DNA from: an uncultured Shinella sp.
GTDB lineage: Bacteria; Pseudomonadota; Alphaproteobacteria; Rhizobiales; Rhizobiaceae
Assembly (NCBI GenBank): GCA_946886325.1
Contig: CAMPIK010000036.1
Span: 1-10,737, forward strand
Reading direction: 5' to 3'
DNA length: 10,737 bases
A program made the position numbers and the translations under genes. This document shows, piece by piece, positions 5,932 to 10,737 of the stretch; positions within the stretch are counted from its first letter, which is position 1, and every line of letters starts with the position of its first letter. The notes under the pieces are model-generated. The model was given only the letters and a program-made list of their open reading frames with translations, was not told the origin of the DNA and searched no databases.

Positions 5932-6924
5932 TTGGAGCGAGTAACGATATACGATGTGGCGACGGCGGCCGGCGTCAGCACCGCGACGGCATCTAAGGCG
6001 CTCAACGATACCGGCCGCATGTCGGCGGAAACGCGCGAGCGGATCAGGCGCGTCGCGCAGGAGCTCGGCTTCCGTCCGAACGCCTTGGCGCGCAGCCTGA
6101 CGCGAAAGCGCAGCTTCACGGTCGGCCTGCTTACCGACGATACCTATGGTCGCTTCACCCTGCCGGTCATGGCCGGTATTTCCGAGGGCCTGATCGACCA
6201 TGGCGTTTCGGTCTTCCTCTGCGCGGTCGAGGACAATCCGGAACTCGCCAAGGTCCATGTGGACGCGATGCTGGACAAGCAGGTCGACGGCATCATCGCC
6301 ACCGGAAAGCGTATCGACAAGCCGCTGCCGGTGGACCTGACGCACCTGTCCGTTCCGGTCGTCTATGCACTGACGGCAGGTGTCGAGGATGCGGTGACGC
6401 TCGTTCCCGACGATGTGCAGGGCGCGCGCGCCGCCGTCGAACACCTGATCGCCAAAGGCCGCAGGCGGATCGTGCATGTCACCGGGCCGCAGAGTTTCCG
6501 GGTTGCGCGGGAGCGCGCGCATGCCTTCGAGGAGGTGTTGGGCGCCGCGAACCTTCCGGTGCCGGCATCCGCCACGCGCTACGGCACCTGGAACGAGCGC
6601 TGGGGCCATGAGGCGGTTGCCGCCTTCTGGTCGAGCGATCCTCATCCGGACGGGTTCTTCTGCGGCAACGACCAGATTGCGCGCGGCGTGGTCGATGCGC
6701 TGCGCGAGCGCGGCGTCGACGTTCCCCGCGACGTCTCGGTCGTCGGGTTCGACAATTGGGAGATTGTCGCCGAGCAGACGCGTCCGCCGCTGACAACGGT
6801 GGACATGAACCTGAAGGAACTCGGACGGCAGGCCGGACAGGCGCTCGTGCGCCTCGTCAACGGCGAAACCGTCGAAAAGGGGCTTTGGAAGTTGCCATGC
6901 ACGCTTGTGGTTCGTGGCTCATGA
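5932..6924 (+). CDS. LacI-family transcriptional regulator of the downstream sugar-use operon
   Basis: A 330-aa repressor-type regulator. Residues 4-25 form the DNA-binding helix-turn-helix (VTIYDVATAAGVSTATASKA), then the hinge-helix region (RPNALARSL, 48-56). Residues 62-330 are a periplasmic-binding-protein-like sensor domain with GLLTDDTYGRF near its start, ALTAG and VPDDVQGARAAVEHL (158-172), GFFCGNDQIARGVVDALRE (241-259) and VSVVGFDNWEIV (268-279). I chose the TTG at 5932 because GGGGGGAG lies 8 bases upstream and the HTH begins at residue 4. The ATG at 5860 would add 24 residues and lies within the operator-like repeats, so it is unlikely. It probably senses the imported sugar or a breakdown product and controls its own operon through palindromes at 5832-5915. 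The next gene starts 70 bp downstream in the same direction, so co-transcription is likely. Confidence 0.92.
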   Translation: MERVTIYDVATAAGVSTATASKALNDTGRMSAETRERIRRVAQELGFRPNALARSLTRKRSFTVGLLTDDTYGRFTLPVMAGISEGLIDHGVSVFLCAVEDNPELAKVHVDAMLDKQVDGIIATGKRIDKPLPVDLTHLSVPVVYALTAGVEDAVTLVPDDVQGARAAVEHLIAKGRRRIVHVTGPQSFRVARERAHAFEEVLGAANLPVPASATRYGTWNERWGHEAVAAFWSSDPHPDGFFCGNDQIARGVVDALRERGVDVPRDVSVVGFDNWEIVAEQTRPPLTTVDMNLKELGRQAGQALVRLVNGETVEKGLWKLPCTLVVRGS

Positions 6925-6994
6925 CGACCTGACAAGGGACGGAAGGGCAAAACCACTTCGACAGAAACGGCTTTAAACGGGAGGAGACCCAATC

Positions 6995-8236
6995 ATGAAG
7001 CTGCTGAAGATCATGGCGCTGGCCGCCACGGCATTGACTGTGATTTCGACATCCGCGCTGGCGCAACAGACGCTGACCATGTGGTCGCGCTCGACAAGCG
7101 AGGCGTTCATGCCGACGCTGATCGCGGCGTTCAACGCGTCCCACAAAACGCAGATCGAACTGCAGATCGTGCCTTCGAGCGAGATGGTGCAGAAATACGC
7201 GACGGCTGCCGCCGGCGGCTCGGCGCCCGACTTCGTTTCGCTCGACCTCGTCTATGCGCCGGCCTTCGCCAAATCCGGCGCGCTGGCCGACCTGACGGAC
7301 CTTGCCAAGAGCCTGCCCTATTTCGAGCACCTGTCGAAGGCCCATGTCGGCACCGGCACCTATGAAGGACGGATCTACGCCCTGCCGATGTCGGCCGACG
7401 CCTCCGTCCTGCTCTGGAACAAGCGGCTGTTCAAGGAGGCGGGCCTCGATCCCGAAAAGGGGCCGACCACCTGGGCCGAAATCAAGGAGGCCGCGGGCAA
7501 GGTCGATGCGCTCGGCGGCGACGTCAACGGCTTCTATTTCGCGGGCGCCTGCGGCGGCTGCAATGCCTTTACCTTCATGCCGCTGATCTGGGCATCCGGG
7601 GGCGACATCCTGGTCGACGACGGCAAGCGCGCTGCGCTCAATTCGCCGCAGATGTTCGATGCGATCAACTTCTATCGCGACCTCGTCGCCAACGACTACG
7701 TGCCGGAAAGCGCCAAGACGGATTCCGGCAAGAACTTCTTCGGCGGATTCGCGACCGACAATATCGGCCTCTCCCCGATCGGCGCCTTTGCCATCGGCAA
7801 TCTGGTCAAGAACTATCCGACCGTCGAATTCGGCGTTACCTTCCTTCCCGGCAAGGACGGCGGCAAGGCCTCCTTTGCCGGCGGCGACAACTTCGTCGTG
7901 ACGGCCGACCGCGACAATCTCGATGCGGCGAAGGAATTCCTCGAATTCGTCTATTCGATCGAAGGCCAGACGCTGCTTGCCAAGGGCGGAAGCCTGCCGA
8001 CGCGGGGAGACATCGCCGCCGAGGCGGTGAGTTCCCTTGACGAGCGCTACAAGATCGCGACCGAGGCCATGGCCATCGGCCGGACCCCCTCCTCGCCGGT
8101 CTATAATGACATCATCAACAGCAGCACCGGTCCGTGGAAGCAGATGCTGAACGAGGTGTTCTTCGGCGACGACGTCGAAGGCTCCGTCGCCAAGGCCCAG
8201 GCCTCTATGCAGTCGATCCTCGACGCATCGAACTGA
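6995..8236 (+). CDS. Sugar ABC transporter periplasmic binding protein (UgpB/MalE-like, family 1)
   Basis: A 413-aa exported binding protein of the extracellular solute-binding family 1, which delivers oligosaccharides or glycosides to MalF/MalG-type permeases. A signal peptide spans residues 1-23 (MKLLKIMALAATAL core, cut after ALA). Family marks are TLTMWSR at the mature N-terminus, the PDFVSLDLVYAPAFA segment (78-92), YALPMSADASVLLWNKRLFKEAG (128-150), PLIWASGGDIL (196-206), SPIGAFAIGNL (260-270) and FAGGDNFVV (294-302). Cys186 and Cys189 (ACGGCN) are the only cysteines; such a close pair may form a disulfide in the ligand-binding region. A strong ribosome binding site GGGAGGAG (6979-6986) precedes the ATG by 8 bases, in line with the high expression expected of a binding protein. 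The GH127 gene downstream suggests an arabinofuranose-containing ligand. Confidence 0.93.
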   Translation: MKLLKIMALAATALTVISTSALAQQTLTMWSRSTSEAFMPTLIAAFNASHKTQIELQIVPSSEMVQKYATAAAGGSAPDFVSLDLVYAPAFAKSGALADLTDLAKSLPYFEHLSKAHVGTGTYEGRIYALPMSADASVLLWNKRLFKEAGLDPEKGPTTWAEIKEAAGKVDALGGDVNGFYFAGACGGCNAFTFMPLIWASGGDILVDDGKRAALNSPQMFDAINFYRDLVANDYVPESAKTDSGKNFFGGFATDNIGLSPIGAFAIGNLVKNYPTVEFGVTFLPGKDGGKASFAGGDNFVVTADRDNLDAAKEFLEFVYSIEGQTLLAKGGSLPTRGDIAAEAVSSLDERYKIATEAMAIGRTPSSPVYNDIINSSTGPWKQMLNEVFFGDDVEGSVAKAQASMQSILDASN

Positions 8237-8247
8237 CCGCCGAGCGC

Positions 8248-8283
8248 CGGCATCCGCAGGTCCTCTCCCGACTTCGGATGCCG
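8248..8283 (+). promoter_or_regulatory. Intercistronic hairpin 1 after the sugar-binding-protein gene
   Basis: A perfect 9-bp inverted repeat CGGCATCCG (8248-8256) / CGGATGCCG (8275-8283) with an 18-nt loop, 12 bases after the stop codon. It lies directly before a second, tighter stem. A role in mRNA 3'-end protection or partial termination between binding protein and permease is inferred. Confidence 0.55.
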
Positions 8284-8285
8284 AC

Positions 8286-8311
8286 CCCGGACGGGGCTCT
8301 TCCCGTCCGGG
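8286..8311 (+). promoter_or_regulatory. Intercistronic hairpin 2 before the first sugar permease gene
   Basis: A perfect 10-bp stem, CCCGGACGGG (8286-8295) and CCCGTCCGGG (8302-8311), with a 6-nt GCTCTT loop. A short CCTTT follows, not a proper T-run, so partial termination or transcript stabilisation is more likely than full termination. It sits 17 bases before the first possible permease start and might also limit ribosome access there. Confidence 0.65.
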
Positions 8312-8328
8312 ACAGCCTTTGCTTACCG

Positions 8329-9270
8329 ATGGACCCGATCCCGATGATCCAACAAATGCAACGCCCTGAGCGCGCCCCCACGAAAAGACGAGGGGCCAGA
8401 CGCCGCCGCAACCAGATTGCCGGCCTTCTCTTCGTGTCGCCGGCGCTGCTGCTCGTTCTGGTCTTCTTCGTCATCCCGCTCGGCATGGCGTTCTGGATGT
8501 CGCTGCACAACTGGCCGCTTCTCGGCAAGCCGCGCTTCATCGGCGTCGGAAATTACACGCGGCTTGTGCAGGACGCGCAATTCTGGTCGTCGCTGCGCTT
8601 CACCGTCTACTATACGCTTGTTGTCACCGTCGCGATCTTCGCCGTCGCCTTCCCGCTGGCGCTGTTTGCGGAAAAATCGCGTTCGCTGACGAAGATTTAC
8701 CGCACCGCCTTCTTCCTGCCTGTTGTCGTTGGCTTCGGCTCGGCGAGCCTGCTCTGGGCCTGGCTGCTCGACGTCGATTCCGGCCTGTTCTCGCCGGCCG
8801 CCTTCGCCCTCGGGCTGACGGACAAGCGCGTCAATCTGCTTGCCGATTTCGACACCACCTTCTGGTCGATCGTCATCATGGTCGTGTGGAAGACGGCCGG
8901 GTTCAACATGATCATCCTCTTGACCGGCCTGCAGGGCATCTCGACCGAAGTGCAGGAAGCCGCCCGCATGGACGGCGCGTCCTCCTGGCAGCGTTTCCGC
9001 CGGATCACGCTGCCGCTGATGCGCCGGACGATCGCGCTTGCCCTCATCCTGTCCGTCGCGGGCTCGATGCTTGCCTTCGACCAGTTCTACATCATCGCCG
9101 ACGGCGGCCCGCAGAACAGCACGATCACGGCGGTCTACTGGATCTTCAGCCAGTCCTTCATGTCGTTCCATCTCGGATATGGCTCCGCCCTCTCGATGGT
9201 CCTGCTCGCCATTCTCGTCATCATCAGCGTCGTGCAACTGCGATTGCTGCGCAATCCGGAGGGCATGTGA
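8329..9270 (+). CDS. Sugar ABC transporter permease, MalF/UgpA type
   Basis: An inner-membrane permease of up to 313 aa. A basic N-terminal stretch (KRRGARRRRNQ, 19-29) comes before the first membrane helix (31-55). Further helices lie at about 92-115, 127-147, 178-202, 235-258 and 284-304. The EAA loop for the ATPase is at about 210-230 (EAARMDGASSWQRF then ITLPL). NWPLLGKPRFIGVGNYTRL (61-79) is the usual periplasmic segment after helix 1. The start is uncertain: in-frame ATGs at 8329, 8344 and 8356 all lack a good ribosome binding site, and the hairpin at 8286-8311 lies just upstream. I used the most upstream plausible one; 8344 has a weak GGA 10 bases ahead. The stop overlaps the next start by one base (TGATG), which fixes it as partner of the MalG-type subunit. 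Confidence 0.92.
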   Translation: MDPIPMIQQMQRPERAPTKRRGARRRRNQIAGLLFVSPALLLVLVFFVIPLGMAFWMSLHNWPLLGKPRFIGVGNYTRLVQDAQFWSSLRFTVYYTLVVTVAIFAVAFPLALFAEKSRSLTKIYRTAFFLPVVVGFGSASLLWAWLLDVDSGLFSPAAFALGLTDKRVNLLADFDTTFWSIVIMVVWKTAGFNMIILLTGLQGISTEVQEAARMDGASSWQRFRRITLPLMRRTIALALILSVAGSMLAFDQFYIIADGGPQNSTITAVYWIFSQSFMSFHLGYGSALSMVLLAILVIISVVQLRLLRNPEGM

Positions 9271-10130
9271 TGGCCCGCAGCCGCGTTTCAACGACCCGTC
9301 AGGTGCTGGGAACCGTCCGCTATCACGGCTTCGGTATCGTCACGGCCCTGCTCTTTCTCGCGCCGCTGGCATGGAGTGTCCTCGTCAGCTTCAAGCCGTC
9401 GGTCGAAGCCCGCCAGCCGCCGCTGCCGCCATGGCCCGTCGAGGCCTTCAGCGTGCAAAGCTACGAGAACCTGGCGCAATACGGCTCCGGTATCTGGACC
9501 TACACGGCAAACAGCCTGACGGTCTCGCTTGCCACCGTCGTCGTCTCGGTTCTCGTCAGCCTGCTTGCCGGCTACGGCTTCTCGCGCTTCCAGTTCCCGC
9601 TGAAGAACGCGCTCTTCATCCTGATCATCTCGACCGTGATGATCCCGTTCCAGTCGATCCTGACGCCGCTGTTCCTGATCCTGACGAAGCTCGGATTGCA
9701 GAACACGCTGACGGGCATCGTCTGCGTCTACGTGACGCTGCAGCTTCCGTTCTCGATCTTCATGATGCGCAACGCCTTCGATGCGGTGCCGAAGGAGATC
9801 GAGGACGCGGCCCGGGTTGATGGAGCGCCGATCTTCTCCGTGCTCTATCGCATCATGCTGCCGCTCGTGCTGCCGGGCGTCGCGACGGTCGCGATCTTCG
9901 CCTTCCTGGCGTCCTGGAACGAGTTCCTGGCCGCGCTGATCCTTCTCACCGACCAGAAGAAATACACGCTTCCCGTTCTGATGGCAGCCGTGCGCTCCGG
10001 CCAGTTCGGAACGATCGACTGGGGCGCCGTGCAATCGGGCGTGACGCTGATGATGGCGCCGTGCCTCGTGATCTTCCTGGCGCTGCAACGCTACTACATC
10101 CGCGGCCTGACCGCGGGTGCCGTCAAATAG
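9270..10130 (+). CDS. Sugar ABC transporter permease, MalG/UgpE type
   Basis: The second channel subunit, 286 aa, with helices at about 19-41, 80-103, 113-136, 147-166, 201-226 and 255-273. The EAA loop is at 179-200 (DAARVDGAPIFSVLYR then IMLPL). Other family marks are SFKP at 40-43, FPLKNALF at 109-116, MIPFQSILTPLFLI (124-137) and SWNEFLAALILL (215-226). It begins within the stop of the previous permease (TGATG), so the two are translationally coupled and should form a heterodimer. The GH127 gene begins 35 bp downstream. The ATPase that should complete this importer is not in the window. Confidence 0.94.
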   Translation: MARSRVSTTRQVLGTVRYHGFGIVTALLFLAPLAWSVLVSFKPSVEARQPPLPPWPVEAFSVQSYENLAQYGSGIWTYTANSLTVSLATVVVSVLVSLLAGYGFSRFQFPLKNALFILIISTVMIPFQSILTPLFLILTKLGLQNTLTGIVCVYVTLQLPFSIFMMRNAFDAVPKEIEDAARVDGAPIFSVLYRIMLPLVLPGVATVAIFAFLASWNEFLAALILLTDQKKYTLPVLMAAVRSGQFGTIDWGAVQSGVTLMMAPCLVIFLALQRYYIRGLTAGAVK

Positions 10131-10165
10131 TCACCAAACCGAAACCTGAATGGACGAACTGCGAT

Positions 10166-10737
10166 ATGACATCCCTCACCTTGCCTTCCGCGACCGGTTT
10201 CCGCCCGCCCGCCGTCCCTGATGTCGACGTGCATGGATTCTGGGGCGAGCGCATCGACGCCGTCGCCGACAAGACCGTCATGATCCTCTACGACCGCTGC
10301 GTTGCCGCCGGCATGTTCGACCAGATCGATCCGGCGCGGCCGGTGCCGGAGGTCCGGATGCCGTACCATACGCGCTCGGACGGTTCGCCCGACACCGTCA
10401 ACGTCCAGATGTTCTGGGATTCGGATGTCGCCAAGGTGATCGAGGCGGCCGCCTATGCGCTTTACCGGAAACCCAATCCGGACCTCGAGGCGAAGATGGA
10501 CGGGATCATCGAGATGTTCCGCACGCTTCAGCAGCCGGATGGCTACCTGAATTCGTGGTTCATCCGCATGCAGCCCGGAAAACGCTGGGAGAACCTGCGC
10601 GACTGCCACGAGCTCTATTGCGCAGGCCACCTGATGGAAGCGGCGGTCGCCTATTTCCATGCGACGGGCAAACGGACCCTGCTCGACGTCATGTGCCGCT
10701 ATGCCGACCATATCGACAACCAGTTCGGGCCGCGGCC
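10166..10737 (+). CDS. GH127 (DUF1680) beta-L-arabinofuranosidase-type glycoside hydrolase, N-terminal 190 codons (cut by window edge)
   Basis: The open frame runs to the right edge without a stop, so only the N-terminal part is seen; the family is usually well over 600 aa. No signal peptide is present, so it should act in the cytoplasm on imported material. GH127 marks are FWGERIDAV (25-33), FWDSDVAKVIEAAAY (84-98), the alpha/alpha-barrel segment FRTLQQPDGYLNSWF (118-132) and CHELYCAGHLMEAAVAYFHATG (147-168), followed by LLDVMCRYADHID. Characterised members release L-arabinofuranose from beta-linked chains using a zinc-bound cysteine nucleophile; that part lies beyond the window, so activity cannot be confirmed. 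The ATG at 10166 has only a weak ribosome binding site; an earlier ATG at 10150 is in another frame that closes after 23 codons. Related families with the same fold, such as GH146, remain possible. Confidence 0.9.
   Translation, partial: MTSLTLPSATGFRPPAVPDVDVHGFWGERIDAVADKTVMILYDRCVAAGMFDQIDPARPVPEVRMPYHTRSDGSPDTVNVQMFWDSDVAKVIEAAAYALYRKPNPDLEAKMDGIIEMFRTLQQPDGYLNSWFIRMQPGKRWENLRDCHELYCAGHLMEAAVAYFHATGKRTLLDVMCRYADHIDNQFGPR

Noticed and set aside
6965..6974. AAACGGCTTT before the sugar-binding-protein gene as a fourth LacI-type operator
   Set aside because: Only the outer AAA/TTT bases pair; the centre is not symmetric and the outer TTG/CAA bases are missing.
8323..9291. Minus-strand open frame of 322 codons
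   Set aside because: Antisense to a permease gene; the product is a charged, low-complexity chain of Arg, Glu, Asp, Gln and His, typical of reverse-read membrane-protein codons.
10150..10221. ATG at 10150 as the start of the GH127 gene
   Set aside because: It is in a different frame from the GH127 protein and reaches a stop after 23 codons.

Overview
The window is about 10.7 kb of GC-rich, densely coding DNA, all on the + strand. Codon use, gene families and gene order look like a rhizobial-type alphaproteobacterium (Rhizobiales: Rhizobium, Ensifer/Sinorhizobium, Agrobacterium, Shinella and relatives). This placement is inferred from style and was not checked by a search. I saw no RNA genes, CRISPR array, transposase or phage gene.

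Block A (about 1-5589) joins a small metabolic cassette to a quaternary-amine-type ABC importer. The cassette has an unrecognised 269-aa protein, a DUF3726 protein (4-bp ATGA overlap) and an Ldh2/MDH2-family NAD(P)-dependent oxidoreductase (16 bp further on). After a 115-bp gap come a ProX/OpuAC-type periplasmic binding protein, a ProW-type permease and a ProV-type ATPase with a degenerate C-terminal CBS-like tail. The likely job is to import a betaine-like or small cationic/zwitterionic compound (glycine betaine, proline betaine, TMAO and histidine are all carried by relatives) and to oxidise or reduce a derivative of it. The substrate cannot be read from the sequence.

A 342-bp gap (5590-5931) separates the blocks. 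Its first 240 bases hold nothing I recognise. Its last 100 bases are AT-rich and carry three palindromes that look like operators for the LacI-family regulator encoded just downstream.

Block B (5932 to the right edge) is a carbohydrate-use operon: LacI-family regulator (TTG start), sugar-binding protein, two MalF/MalG-type permeases (1-bp overlap), and the first 190 codons of a GH127 (DUF1680) beta-L-arabinofuranosidase-type hydrolase. No ATPase for this importer lies in the window. The model is import of a short arabinofuranose-containing glycoside and intracellular hydrolysis under local LacI-type control.

In both blocks the gap between the binding-protein gene and the first permease gene holds perfect GC-rich hairpins (one in block A, two in tandem in block B). 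This arrangement is known elsewhere for keeping the binding protein in excess over the membrane subunits. The main points worth a second look are the DUF3726-Ldh2 cassette, including an apparent resemblance between the two N-termini and an altered His motif in the Ldh2 enzyme, and the three-palindrome array upstream of the LacI gene.
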